A stretch of 64,000 nt of DNA from CAWJLE01 sp963843645 (GTDB lineage: Bacteria; Chloroflexota; Anaerolineae; DAOTYC01): the NCBI GenBank assembly GCA_963843645.1, contig CAWJLE010000007.1, forward strand, positions 118,772-182,771. Direction: 5' to 3'. Below are positions 46,922 through 56,215 of the stretch, piece by piece. The notes under the pieces are model-generated. The model saw only the letters and a program-made list of their open reading frames with translations, made no database searches and was not told the origin of the DNA. How positions within the stretch are numbered: position 1 is the stretch's first letter; every line of letters starts with the position of its first letter. The position numbers and the translations under genes are program-made.

Positions 46922-47944
46922 CTAATCCATCTCCAGCAGCACTTTGAAGGCGACGTCGGGCTGGGCGCGAAGGAGCTCGATGGCCTGGATGCTCTCGTCG
47001 AGCGGGAAGCGGTGCGTGATGAGCCGCTCAGCGTGGAGGTCTCCGCTGCCTACGAGCCGCAGCGCCTCGTCGAAATCGTCGTCGTTGTAGAGGCGCGTGC
47101 CGACCAGGCGCAGCTCCTTGCGGAAGACTTCCTGGTAGTTGATGGGGAAGGCCCGGTCGACCTGGCCGTGCGGCGCGGCGATGAGGGTGACGGCGCCGCC
47201 GGGGCGGGCCATCTGGATTGCCTGTTCCACCGTGGCGTGGACCGTGACGAGATCGAAGACGGCGTCCACACCGTCGCCCAGGTGCTCGCGGACGAAGGCG
47301 ACCGGATCGGTCGTCGCGGAATTGACGGCCCAATCGGCGCCCATCAGGCGGGCCAGCTCCAGGCGCTGCTCGACGCGGTCGATGGCGACGATCTTGCGGG
47401 CGCCGCGGATGCGAGCGACCTGGAAGACGAGGCTGCCGATGACGCCGGCGCCGATGACGACCACGGTCTGGTCGGGCAGCACGCCGGCGCGGCGGTTGAT
47501 GTGGACCGCCACGGCGGTCGGCTCGACCAAGGCGACCTGCTCGGGGGTCAGGCCGTCCGCCTTCTTCACGTTTCTCTCGGGGACCACGATCTCGGCGGCG
47601 TAGGCGCCGTCGCAGTGCACGCCCAGGACCTTCAGGTCGACGCAGTGATTGGCCTGCCCGGCACGGCAGCCGCGACAATGGCCGCAGGTCAGGATGGGCA
47701 GGGCGGTGACCAGGTCGCCGGGGGTTAAGGCTGAGCCGGAATCGGCTTCGACGACGCGGCCGGCGAACTCGTGGCCGGGGGTCAGGGGGTACTTCGAGAA
47801 CGCGTAGCCGTCGATGATACCCAGATCGGACCCGCAGATGCCGACCCGCTCGACCCGGATGCGAACTTCACCCGGGCGACGGAGCGGAGAGGGGACGTCT
47901 TGCACGGCCAACACCTTCGGCTCCAGGATGCGCATGGCTTTCAC
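46922..47944 (-). CDS. Zinc-dependent medium-chain dehydrogenase (sorbitol/threonine dehydrogenase type)
   Basis: 340 residues. Oxidises a polyol or sugar alcohol with NAD(P). Catalytic zinc ligands in GICGSDLG and GHEFAGRVVE; structural-zinc cysteines CGHCRGC...NHC; Rossmann GAGVIGSLVFQVAR; acidic residue AIDRVEQR favours NAD. Start at GTG 47944 (VKAMRILEPK), 9 nt after AGGAGG; the longer ATG 47962 start would bury that site. It lies in the same direction as the COG0407 protein and the sugar importer, suggesting a shared catabolic role. Confidence 0.88.
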   Translation of the reverse strand: MKAMRILEPKVLAVQDVPSPLRRPGEVRIRVERVGICGSDLGIIDGYAFSKYPLTPGHEFAGRVVEADSGSALTPGDLVTALPILTCGHCRGCRAGQANHCVDLKVLGVHCDGAYAAEIVVPERNVKKADGLTPEQVALVEPTAVAVHINRRAGVLPDQTVVVIGAGVIGSLVFQVARIRGARKIVAIDRVEQRLELARLMGADWAVNSATTDPVAFVREHLGDGVDAVFDLVTVHATVEQAIQMARPGGAVTLIAAPHGQVDRAFPINYQEVFRKELRLVGTRLYNDDDFDEALRLVGSGDLHAERLITHRFPLDESIQAIELLRAQPDVAFKVLLEMD

Positions 47945-48000
47945 GTTGAACAGCCTCCTCATTGAGCGGAAATCTTCACAGGGTGTAGCGGATTTGGTGC

Positions 48001-48047
48001 GGATTCCGATATCGTGCCGCCCCTACGGCGGCACGATATCGGAATCC
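48001..48047. repeat. Perfect 21-bp-arm palindrome
   Basis: Arms run 48001-48021 and 48027-48047 around loop cctac, with a weaker outer GGTGC/GCACC pair. It lies between the dehydrogenase start and the COG0407 stop. No T-run on the minus strand. Possibly an mRNA-processing or terminator hairpin, or a short mobile repeat. Confidence 0.8.
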
Positions 48048-48104
48048 TTTTCGCACCCTAAACCAATGTCAACTTGAGAGACGCAGCCACGCCAACGACA
48101 ATTC

Positions 48105-48197
48105 TAACAGGATATACAGGATGCACAGGATAACGGCTGTATACCAGAATGCACTGTTTGTTTTGGTTTTATCTTGTATATCCTGTCTGTCTTGTTA
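48105..48197. repeat. Inverted ACAGGATATACAGGAT-type element
   Basis: TAACAGGATATACAGGATGC... (48105-48133) and an imperfect inverted copy ending TCTGTCTTGTTA (48169-48197), about 35 bp apart. This is a dispersed-repeat style seen in many bacterial genomes. Confidence 0.7.
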
Positions 48198-48247
48198 GCA
48201 TGCCGTTTGCCCTCTTGGCGGGGCGGCTGATTCCACGGTGGCTCCGG

Positions 48248-49411
48248 TTAGTAACGCCCGAATTCGTGCAGGGCTTCGACCATGGCGATCACGTTTTCGG
48301 GTGGGACGTCGCCCTGGATGTTGTGCACGGTATTGAAGACGAAGCCCCCGCCCGGCGCCAGATCTTCGATGCGCTGCCTGACCTCGGCCTTGACCTCGGC
48401 GGGCGTGCCGTGCGGCAGGACGTGCTGCGTGTCGATGCCGCCGCCCCAAAAGACGACGTCACGGCCGTATTCGCGCTTGAGCTGCTTCGTATCCATGTTC
48501 GCTGCAGAGACCTGGACCGGGTTGATGATGTCTACACCCACGTCGATCAGCTCCGGGATCAGGTCGTGAACGGCGCCGCAGGAGTGGAAGAAGATCTTCA
48601 CGTGCGGGGCCTTGGACCGGACCATGTCGAAGATCGCGCGGTAGCGTGGCTTGAAGTAGCGGCGGTACATGTTCAGGGACATCAGCAGGCCGTCCTGTCC
48701 GGCGTAGTCGTCGGCGTACATGACCACGTCCAGGTAGGGGCCGACCACCGGCAGGAACGATTCCCAGAACGCGAGGTCCAGCTCGGCCAGCTTGCCGACG
48801 AGCTTATCGGTGAACTCGGGCGCGCCCGCCAGGTCGGCGTACGCATCGTAGTAGCCCAGCAGCCACTGGTACGTCTGCAACAGGCCGGACGTTACCCCCA
48901 TGTTGGCCATGATGACCGGGTATTCGCCTGCGTCATGCAGGGCCCTGGCCTCATCGACCAGGCCGCCGCCCCAGCGTGCGGGATCAGAGCCGTCGGGCCA
49001 CGGGAAGCGGTCCAGGGCAGCCGGGTCGTCCACGCCGGCGAGGGGGTGGAAGGTCATGTCGTAGTACAGGCCGGTCGCCTTGGGCATGCGCCAGACGACG
49101 CCCCAGGGATCAGTCAGGTAGGTGCTGGTTTCGTCTTCGCGGATGGCCGGATTCCAGGCGGAAGCCGGGCGGACCATTACGCCGCGGGTGTCGACGCCAA
49201 GCTTCTGCAGCACGTCCTCGTCGACGACGGCGATCTGCTGGACGATATCGAGCCATTGGACCGGGCGGTTGGGATCGAGCCCGAGCAGCTTGAGGACGCC
49301 GCGGTAGGTCTTGTGGTTGATGCTGGACACGAGCGTCGCGCCCAGGTCGAAGGGCACGCGGTCCGGCTGTCGGTGGTTGAGTGCGGCAAGAACGCGTTCA
49401 CGTGAGTTCAT
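48248..49411 (-). CDS. COG0407 uroporphyrinogen-decarboxylase-like protein 3
   Basis: 387 residues, frame intact. Starts MNSRERVLAALNHRQPDRVPFDLGATL at ATG 49411 behind GAGGAG. Conserved: DVVMYADDYAGQDGLLMSLNMYRRYFKP, KIFFHSCGAVHDLIPELIDVG, VFWGGGIDTQHVLPHGTP, LAPGGGFVFNTVHNIQGDVPPENV. The closest relative in the window is the protein at 27754-28896. The FHSCG pair suggests metal binding, with no third cysteine at the MtaA distance. Likely acts with the dehydrogenase and the second importer. Confidence 0.88.
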   Translation of the reverse strand: MNSRERVLAALNHRQPDRVPFDLGATLVSSINHKTYRGVLKLLGLDPNRPVQWLDIVQQIAVVDEDVLQKLGVDTRGVMVRPASAWNPAIREDETSTYLTDPWGVVWRMPKATGLYYDMTFHPLAGVDDPAALDRFPWPDGSDPARWGGGLVDEARALHDAGEYPVIMANMGVTSGLLQTYQWLLGYYDAYADLAGAPEFTDKLVGKLAELDLAFWESFLPVVGPYLDVVMYADDYAGQDGLLMSLNMYRRYFKPRYRAIFDMVRSKAPHVKIFFHSCGAVHDLIPELIDVGVDIINPVQVSAANMDTKQLKREYGRDVVFWGGGIDTQHVLPHGTPAEVKAEVRQRIEDLAPGGGFVFNTVHNIQGDVPPENVIAMVEALHEFGRY

Positions 49412-49509
49412 GTGTGGTCTCCTCGTAGACATTGGGCTGTGGAACAAGACGCGTTTTGGACCACGAAAGGCGCGAAAGAAAAACGAAAGACGCGAAAAAC
49501 GGCAACGGC

Positions 49510-50355
49510 TTACCGCCCGGCGGCCTGAAGGATGCGATCGACGAGTGCGGTCAGGTCGGCCGGCGGATCGGGACACCTGTCCATGTACAGGTTCAGATAG
49601 TGATCGAGATCGTAGCGCCGCTTGACTGAAGGCAAGTGTTCGTGAAAAGCCCAGAGTACGGCCTTGCCCGAAACGTGCTTCTGCCAGAGCGCCAGGTCAT
49701 CTGTTTCCAGCTCGCGCCGCCTGTCGTCAAAGAGTGCGCCGAAATCTACCTCGGCTGCAAGCGTCCGCCCCCATTCGCGGAGTTCCAATGACAAATCCTG
49801 GGCCATCGCGGCGGCCGGGTGCATCAGGTAGACTCTTGATGAAGCGCTGCAGTTGTAGTGCTCTTGGGCGAATTGGACGACGCGATTGTGCGCTGCGATC
49901 GGCAGACACTCGTGGTACGCGAACTGGATGTGGTTCGCCACCATTGTCGTTCCGTTCCAGCCGTCAGGGGCCTGGCCTTGGCGGCTGAAGGCGAGCTTGA
50001 GAACCTGCGCCCAACACTCGGGCTCGAGCAGATAATTCTCAATCGTGTACCGAGGTGTGCGCAGAATGCCACAGGTGGCGAAATCGGCGTCGAGTGCCTC
50101 GTCTTCGCAGAAGTCACGGTCGACGATGCCGTAGACCGGCACTCGGCAGCCATCGGCGCGCAACCGAGCCACGGCGGCGAAGACCTGCGGCCAACCGTCC
50201 TGTGGAAAGAACGTCACCTGCTGCGCACGGCCACCGAACCAGCGGCCGTAGAACCAGGGATCGTCTTCGTAGGTTTGCCCCTCGACAACGATCGCCACAC
50301 CATTGCCGGTGCGCTCTTCCACTTCCAGTGTATCAAGTGCTGGGTACGCAGGCAT
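49510..50355 (-). CDS. DUF4435 (TOPRIM-type) protein, AriB-like effector candidate
   Basis: 281 residues. VAIVVEGQTYEDDPWF supplies the TOPRIM glutamate; VYGIVDRDFCEDEALD the DxD-like acidic pair; and YTIENYLLEPECW is the DUF4435 ENYLLE signature. In PARIS systems the DUF4435 protein (AriB) is the nuclease effector released by the ATPase AriA. It overlaps the upstream ATPase gene by 23 bp in the same order as ariA-ariB. Frame intact. A general OLD-like repair nuclease is the alternative. Confidence 0.78.
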   Translation of the reverse strand: MPAYPALDTLEVEERTGNGVAIVVEGQTYEDDPWFYGRWFGGRAQQVTFFPQDGWPQVFAAVARLRADGCRVPVYGIVDRDFCEDEALDADFATCGILRTPRYTIENYLLEPECWAQVLKLAFSRQGQAPDGWNGTTMVANHIQFAYHECLPIAAHNRVVQFAQEHYNCSASSRVYLMHPAAAMAQDLSLELREWGRTLAAEVDFGALFDDRRRELETDDLALWQKHVSGKAVLWAFHEHLPSVKRRYDLDHYLNLYMDRCPDPPADLTALVDRILQAAGR

Positions 50356-51460
50356 CCTCTTCCTCTTGGTGCGATGGCGGGGCGTCGAGTTGATCGAGGA
50401 TGACGCGCTCCGATTCGTGGGCGGCGCGCAGAATCTCCAGCGAATGCGTGGCCAGGATTACCTGGCTGTCCCATTCGCGGGCGAACTCGCGCAGGCGGTG
50501 GACCACCAGTCGTTGCATCGTCGGGTGCAGGCTCAGCTCCGGCTCGTCGATGAGGATGATCGCGCCGCGACGTCGGCGGCGGGCCAGCTCGCCGAACAGC
50601 AGCAGGACGTGGCGCTCGCCGGACGGGAGCTGGTCCAGGCTGACCTGGGGTCGCTCGCCGCTGCCGTTGGTCCAGCCGACCGGGACGCGGACCCGGCCCT
50701 CACGCACGGTGATCCGGCGGTCCGGGCCGAGGACGTCTTCGACGGTCTCCACAAACGATTTGAGGTGGGTGCGGTCATCCTTGCCTTCTTCCAGGTCGAG
50801 ATAGTTCTGCCAGACCCAGAGCTGCTCCAAGCTGCCCTTCCAGCCGTCTGGTGTGGAGTAACGGAAGAGCCACTCGGGCTTCTCTGCCGGCGGCTCAACC
50901 GGCCCGCGCTTGGAGGGGCCGAGTTGGCGGTCAGAAGGCAGATACAGCAGGCCGCCCTGCATCTTCTGCGACCCATGGCTTATATCCGCAACGTGCATCT
51001 CCAACGCATCGAAAAGAGTCGGACCCGATTTCACCAGCTTGCCCGGTTCAGATGATGAAAACCGCAGGCAGTAGTGGAAAGGTGGCTGACTGTCGAGCCC
51101 GGCAGGAGCCAACGCTACAGCACCTGCCAATATCGTTGCCGTCACTGAGGGGATTCCTGATTCGGTCGTTTGCATCGCAAAGTCGTCAATAATGGGAAGG
51201 TCATCTCGAGAGACGTCAATGGTCAGACCTACTAAGCTTGTTTTGGGAATCTCTTGGTTTGCAGTGTTGCCGACCGGGAGAACAGCAGCGAAGACCAACA
51301 TCATCTCAATTGTGTCCAGGATCGTGGTCTTGCCGCAGCCGTTGGTGCCGGCGAGGACGGTAAGGGGGCGGACCGTGTCGGTCAGCGGGTCAACGAACGA
51401 GATGCGCTTTTGGCCGCGGAACGAGCGGAAATCGTGGAAGAAGACTTCACGAACGCGCAT
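50333..51460 (-). CDS. AAA15/ABC-type ATPase, AriA-like defence ATPase candidate
   Basis: 375 residues. N-terminus MRVREVFFHDFRSFRG, typical of RecF/OLD-like ATPases; Walker A AGTNGCGKTTILDTIE; signature-like LPSGERHVLLLFGELA; Walker B AIILIDEPELSLHPTMQ; switch histidine ILATHSLEILRAA. No coiled-coil SMC arm of any length and no C-terminal nuclease fused, so activity would depend on the DUF4435 partner. Start at ATG 51460 behind AAAGGA. Slightly shorter than typical AriA. The pair stands between two sugar-metabolism operons, a usual place for a small defence cassette. Confidence 0.82.
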   Translation of the reverse strand: MRVREVFFHDFRSFRGQKRISFVDPLTDTVRPLTVLAGTNGCGKTTILDTIEMMLVFAAVLPVGNTANQEIPKTSLVGLTIDVSRDDLPIIDDFAMQTTESGIPSVTATILAGAVALAPAGLDSQPPFHYCLRFSSSEPGKLVKSGPTLFDALEMHVADISHGSQKMQGGLLYLPSDRQLGPSKRGPVEPPAEKPEWLFRYSTPDGWKGSLEQLWVWQNYLDLEEGKDDRTHLKSFVETVEDVLGPDRRITVREGRVRVPVGWTNGSGERPQVSLDQLPSGERHVLLLFGELARRRRRGAIILIDEPELSLHPTMQRLVVHRLREFAREWDSQVILATHSLEILRAAHESERVILDQLDAPPSHQEEEDACVPST

Positions 51461-51576
51461 CAAGGTGTCCTTTCTGCTTCGAGAGCGGCGCGGGGTGGTT
51501 CATGCGAGCCCATTATGCCGCGACGGCGCGGAGAATGCAAGCATCGCACACCCCGCGCCCTCCAATCCTCTCGAAG

Positions 51577-52404
51577 TTACTTCATCGCGCCGAAGGTCAG
51601 GCCGCGGACGAGGTAGCGGTTGAAGACGAAGACGAAGATGATGGGCGGGATGGCGGCAATCGTGGCCGCCGCGGTCAGGTAGCCCCAGAAGATCTGCTCC
51701 TCGGTGATGAAGCCGGAAATGGCGACCGGCAGGGTCATCATGTTGGCTCGGGTGAAGATCATGGCGAACAGGAACTCGTTCCAGGCCATGATGAAGCAGA
51801 AAACGGCCGTGGCGACGAGACCGGGCGCGGCCAGGGGCACGACGACCCGGACTAATGCTCCGGGATACGAACAGCCGTCCACCAGGGCGCTCTCCTCGAT
51901 GTCGGGAGGGATTTCGTCGATGAAGGACTTCATCATCCAGATGACGAACGGCAGGTTCAGGGTCAGGTACAGGATGGGCAGGATGAACGCGGTGTCGATG
52001 AGTCGCAGCGAGGCGGCGATCAAGAACAATGGGATCGCGGCCACGATGGGCGGGATCATGCGGATACCCAGGAACCAATACAGCAGGTTCTTGGTGCCGA
52101 CCTTGAAGCGCGAGATGGCGTAGGCCGCCAGCGTGCCGATGACCATCGACAGGGCGACGTTGCTCAACGCGGCGACCAGGGAGTTGCGGGCCTGCGCCGG
52201 GAAGTCGGTATTCAGCAGCACGTGGTAGTAGTTCTCCAACGTGGGGATGAAGAGCCACTTTGGCGGCATGGAGAATGCGTCCACCTGCGTCTTTAGCGAA
52301 GTAGACAGCAGCCAGTAGATGGGAAACATGAAGAAAACGAGCAGGATCGCCAGTCCGACGTAACGCAATCCCAACTCTATCGGCGATAGCTTGCCAACGT
52401 GCAT
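51577..52404 (-). CDS. Sugar ABC transporter permease (MalG/UgpE type)
   Basis: 275 residues, frame intact, six helices (LAILLVFFMFPIYWLLSTSLKTQ; MTLPVAISGF...). EAA loop EIPPDIEESALVDGCSYPGAL, in which the usual EAA is ESA. C-terminus YLVRGLTFGAMK. It lies 10 bp after its partner permease. Last gene of the second importer operon; no ATPase follows. Confidence 0.92.
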   Translation of the reverse strand: MHVGKLSPIELGLRYVGLAILLVFFMFPIYWLLSTSLKTQVDAFSMPPKWLFIPTLENYYHVLLNTDFPAQARNSLVAALSNVALSMVIGTLAAYAISRFKVGTKNLLYWFLGIRMIPPIVAAIPLFLIAASLRLIDTAFILPILYLTLNLPFVIWMMKSFIDEIPPDIEESALVDGCSYPGALVRVVVPLAAPGLVATAVFCFIMAWNEFLFAMIFTRANMMTLPVAISGFITEEQIFWGYLTAAATIAAIPPIIFVFVFNRYLVRGLTFGAMK

Positions 52405-52414
52405 GGCGCCTCTC

Positions 52415-53339
52415 CTATCTTGCGTTCACCCTTTTCAGCATCCGGGTGTAGATCTGGGTCACCACGGTCACAATGATCATCATGATGATGGACCACGCCG
52501 CCGCATTGCCCAATCGGTTCTCGAAGAACCCCTTGCGCCAGATGTTGTAAGCCATCACGTTGGTGGCGCTGCCCGGCCCCCCGCGGGTGATGATGTAGAC
52601 GATGTCGAACGTCTTGAAGGCGTCCAGCGTGCGGAACATCAGGGCGATGGTGATGACCGGCATCAGCATCGGGATCGTCAGGTAGCGCAGGGTCTGCAGG
52701 CGAGTGGCGCCCTCCACGTAGGCGGCCTCGAACGGCTCGTGCGACAGGCTATCCAGTCCCGCGAGCAAGATCAGCGTGGTGAATGGGGTCCACTGCCAGA
52801 CATCGACGATGATCAGCGAGATGAGGGCCGGGGTCTCCTCGCCGAGCCACGACACGCCGGGGATGCCGACCAGGTTGAACAGGTAGTTGATGATGCCGAG
52901 GTCATAGCTATACATAAAGCGCCAGGCCAAACCAACGACGACGGGCGCCATCATGGCCGGGATCAGGAACGGGACGCGGAACCAGCGGACGCCCTTGTGT
53001 TCGGTGAACAGGAGCATGGCCGCCCCAAAGCCGAGCACCATTTCCGCGCAAACGGCGCCCACGACGAAGACGATCGTGACGCGCATCGTGTTCAGGAACT
53101 CGGGGCTCTGAGACGATCTGCCGGTACTGCCGAATGCCGGTGAACGGCCGGGGCAGGGTGGGAATGATGGACCACTCGTGGAGGCTGATCCACAGCATGT
53201 AGATCGTCGGATACAACGTGATGGCGGCGAAGACGATGACCGCCGGCGCCAGGAAGATGTAGGCCATCCGCCGGCGCTTGGCGCTCAGCGGGGGGCCCTC
53301 GACTTCGGCCGCGTGGGCCGTTACCCGGGCAGTGGTCAA
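52415..53339 (-). CDS. Sugar ABC transporter permease (MalF/UgpA type), frameshifted
   Basis: About 308 residues. N-terminus MTTARVTAHAAEVEGPPLSAKRRRMAYIFLAPAV; EAA loop HEPFEAAYVEGATRLQTL; GGPGSATNVMAYNIWRKGF near the end. One extra base in the run 53102-53105 breaks the frame after SEP; removal restores SEPEFLNTMRVTIVF. Pairs with the downstream permease. Confidence 0.9.
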
Positions 53340-53361
53340 GGCAGAGTTCTCCTTTCGAAGA

Positions 53362-53514
53362 AGCGGTCAGCACATCAGCGGTCAGCGATCAGCCGTCAGC
53401 ACCAGCCGGCCGTCGGCCTCAAGCGGTGCAAACTGCGAGCGCTCGCTCACACGATCCACACCCGATACGTCGATTGCGGGGAGCCGACAGCTGATTGCTG
53501 AAAGCTGACCGCTG
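53362..53514. repeat. AGCGGTCAGC...GCTGACCGCT element
   Basis: About 150 bp bounded by the inverted repeats AGCGGTCAG (53362-53370) and GCTGACCGCT (53504-53513), with internal CAGCGGTCAGCGATCAGC and AGCTGATTGCTGAAAGCTGA motifs. The short relative is at 27645-27730. No coding capacity: MITE-like. Confidence 0.75.
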
Positions 53515-53543
53515 ACTCGCTGAACGTGACTTGTTGATCGGCC

Positions 53544-53577
53544 AGACTGCCGAAGTCCTCAGAGACTCCGGCAGTCT
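53544..53577. repeat. Diverged TCCGAAGT-family palindrome
   Basis: AGACTGCCGAAGTC / GACTCCGGCAGTCT, 13 of 14 pairs, between the binding-protein stop and the AGCGGTCAGC element. A paired change (TTCC to TGCC with GGAA to GGCA) keeps the stem. Confidence 0.75.
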
Positions 53578-53594
53578 GAGGCCGTTGGCTTAGA

Positions 53595-54984
53595 TCAGGG
53601 CCGTGGAGCTGTCTTCTCCGGCGTGTAACCGGCCGCCTTGACCTGGTCGAAGACCTGGCCGGCGGTGTCAGTCAGAATCTGCTGTGCATCCGCTTCCGGG
53701 CTCTGCAAGACCTTGGCCAGGCCCAGGCCGATGGTGCGCTGGACCTCAGCCCACGACCGGTCCATGCCGCGGACGGCGACCGAATCCAGGGCCTTCAGCA
53801 GCAGCGGGTAGTACGGGAAAGCCTTGGCAACTTCGGGATCCTCGGCAGTGGAGAAACGCGCCACCGAGCCGCCGCTCAGGGCGAGCTTGGGGCCGCGGTT
53901 CTTGCCGCTGATGTATTGCAGCAACTGGAAGGCGGCTTCCTTGTTCCTGGACTGCGAGGAGATGCCCATCGTCCAGCCACCCAGGCCCTGCGGACGGCCG
54001 TTGGGGCCACCCGGAACGAGGTCGAAGGCCACGTCGTCGGCGATCTTCGATTTCGTGCTGTCCAGGAGGGTCGGCAGGTAGGCGTTCCAGTTCTCAGCAT
54101 ACGCGGCGAGACCCTGGGACATGTACTGGTTGACCTTGTCGTAGTCCATGTCGAAGGCATCCTTCGGCATGTACGGGAGCAGGCCCCTGAGCGCCAGCGC
54201 GGCGTCGAGGCCGGGTTTCTTCTGGAATTCGGGGTACAGGTTGGCGTCCATCCAGGGCATCGGGATGGATCCGCCGTAAGAGCAGAACATGGGCAGGAAG
54301 GTGGAGTCCATGCAGTCGTCGCCGTTGAGCGGGAAGACCACGGGCTTCACGTCGGGGTATTTCTCCGCCAGCAGCTTGGCATCGGCGGTCAGCTCTTCCC
54401 AGGTCGCGGGAGGCTTCGCATTGCCGTCGGCATCGACGATCCCGGCGCCCTTGAACATGGACGGCCGATACTGGGCGAGGTAAATGTCGAATTTGTAAGG
54501 GACTGCCCACAGCGCGTTCGGGTCCTTGGCGAAGCCCACCTTGTACCGTCCGTACTCTTCCAAGACGGCGGGGATGAAGTCCTGCCATGTCGTAATTCGG
54601 ATCGACCAGGTCCGTCTTGGCGAACCAGGTGTTGAGATCCTCGACCATTCCGCCCTCGACATAGTGGCCCATCCAGAGGTACGGCCAGGTCACGATGTCG
54701 TACGCCCCGGTGTTGGCGGCGAAGGCGGCCAGGTGCTTGGAGAGCAGGTCCGTCCAGGACTCGTCGATGACCTGCACCTGGGCGCCGGTCAGCGTCTCGA
54801 AATCCTTGGACAGGATCTTCACGGCGTCCGTGGTGGGGCCGGTGTGGGAAGATAGGACCAGCTTAACGCCGTCCCACTTCTTGAGCCATGGCTCCGCGGC
54901 CGGGGCCTGGGCAAAGGCCGAACCGAACGAGGAGAGCAACATCACGGCGACCAATACGATAGACAACCACTTGAGACTCTTCAT
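53595..54984 (-). CDS. Sugar ABC transporter substrate-binding protein (family 1)
   Basis: About 463 residues. MKSLKWLSIVLVAVMLLSSFGSAFAQ signal peptide (ATG 54984, 9 nt after GGAGGA); then VKLVLSSHTGPTTDAVKILSKDFETLTG, FAKDPNALWAVPYKFDIYLAQYRPSMF, WEELTADAKLLAEKYPD, DKVNQYMSQGLAAYAENW. One extra base near 54584 shifts the frame (DPNYD then WQDFIPAVLEEYG when corrected). First structural gene after the LacI-type regulator. Only weakly similar in detail to the binding protein at 22655, so it probably takes a different sugar. Confidence 0.88.
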
Positions 54985-55156
54985 TGTTCTCATTCCTCCG
55001 TTGTCTGTCTGAGTTGTTGCGCCATGTGGATCGAAACAAGCGATCGTGCCAGTGGACTGAACCAGGTCCGAATCTGGTTGAGTTCGCCTCACCTCCTCCA
55101 CAGGATAGCGTCAACGCTCGTATGTCCGGAAACCTAGCGAATAACAGGCGAAAGCA

Positions 55157-56166
55157 TTAGTGCGGGCCGACCTGGCACGATGCGCGGACGACCAACTCGG
55201 GATGGAGCAGGACGCGCTCGTCGCCCACGGGCTCGCCGGCCAACATGCGTAACAGCAGGTCGGCTGCGCGGCGGCCGATCTCGTAGTCCGGCTGGCGAAC
55301 CGCAGGTCAGCGGCGGCGAAGTGACAGGCGCCCAGGGATGGTCGTCGAATCCAATCAAGGCCACGTCCTCCGGGCAGCGGCGGCCGAGATCCTGAAAGGC
55401 CAGCAGCGCGCCCAGAGTCAGCAAATTGTTGCACGTGAACAGCGCCGTCGGTGGATCCGCACGATTCAGCAGAGCTCTTGCGCGCAGCGCCGGCCGGACG
55501 CCGGGGCTCAGCCGGACAGAGCCGATCAACGACTCGTCGACAGGCAGGCCGTGCGCTTCCAGCGCGCGGCGGTAGCCGGCCAGGCGCTCGCCCATGGTAG
55601 ACATGTGCACCGGGCCCGACGACGATGCCGATGCGCCGGTGGCCGTCCTCGATCAGGTGCGAGACCGCCTGGAAGGCGCCGAACTCATTATCCACCCCGA
55701 CGTGCGGGCCGCGTATGCCGTCGAACACGCGGTCCACGAACACGATGGGAATGTGGAACGCTTCCACGATCTGCAGCATGCCCCACTTCTGGCTGGTGGC
55801 CGCAGCAATGAAGCCATCGACCTTGCCTTTGAAGAGCAGCTCCAGGTATTCCTCTTCGCGCAGCAGGCTCTCCTCGGTGGTGCAGAGAAGCAGAGTGTAA
55901 TCGAATGGTGTGATCGTGTCGAGAGCGCCACGGATCATCTGGCCGAAGAAATTGTTGGTGATGTCGGAGACGACCATGCCCACGGTGTGCGTCTTGTGAG
56001 TGGTGAGGCTGCGCGCGATGGCGCTCGGGTGGTAATTCAGGTCGCGAATGGCGCGCAGCACGACCTCACGCGTTTCAGGGGAGACGAAGCGCGTATTGTT
56101 GAGGACGTGTGAGACCGTGGCGGTCGACACTTCCGCCCGGGCGGCGACATCGCGGATCGTGGGCAT
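55157..56166 (-). CDS. LacI-family transcriptional regulator, frameshifted
   Basis: About 337 residues. MPTIRDVAARAEVSTATVSHVLNNTRFVSPETREVVLRAI is a complete LacI DNA-binding headpiece with the hinge. The sugar-binding core has HTVGMVVSDITNNFFGQMIRGAL, GFIAAATSQKWGMLQIVEAF, DLGRRCPEDVALIGFDDHPWAPVTSPPLT. Frame changes near 55620 and 55305; corrected, the C-terminus reads RRAADLLLRMLAGEPVGDERVLLHPELVVRASC and stops at TAA 55157. A palindromic operator overlaps its promoter. Likely represses itself and the importer downstream until the sugar binds. Confidence 0.88.
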
Positions 56167-56215
56167 GATTGGATTGTTCCCAGGAATGTGCGAAAAATGA
56201 TGGTTAACCGATTGC

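Noticed and set aside
53278..53508. Plus-strand ORF reading SGQRSAVSTSRPSASS
   Set aside because: A translation of the AGCGGTCAGC repeat element, without a start signal.
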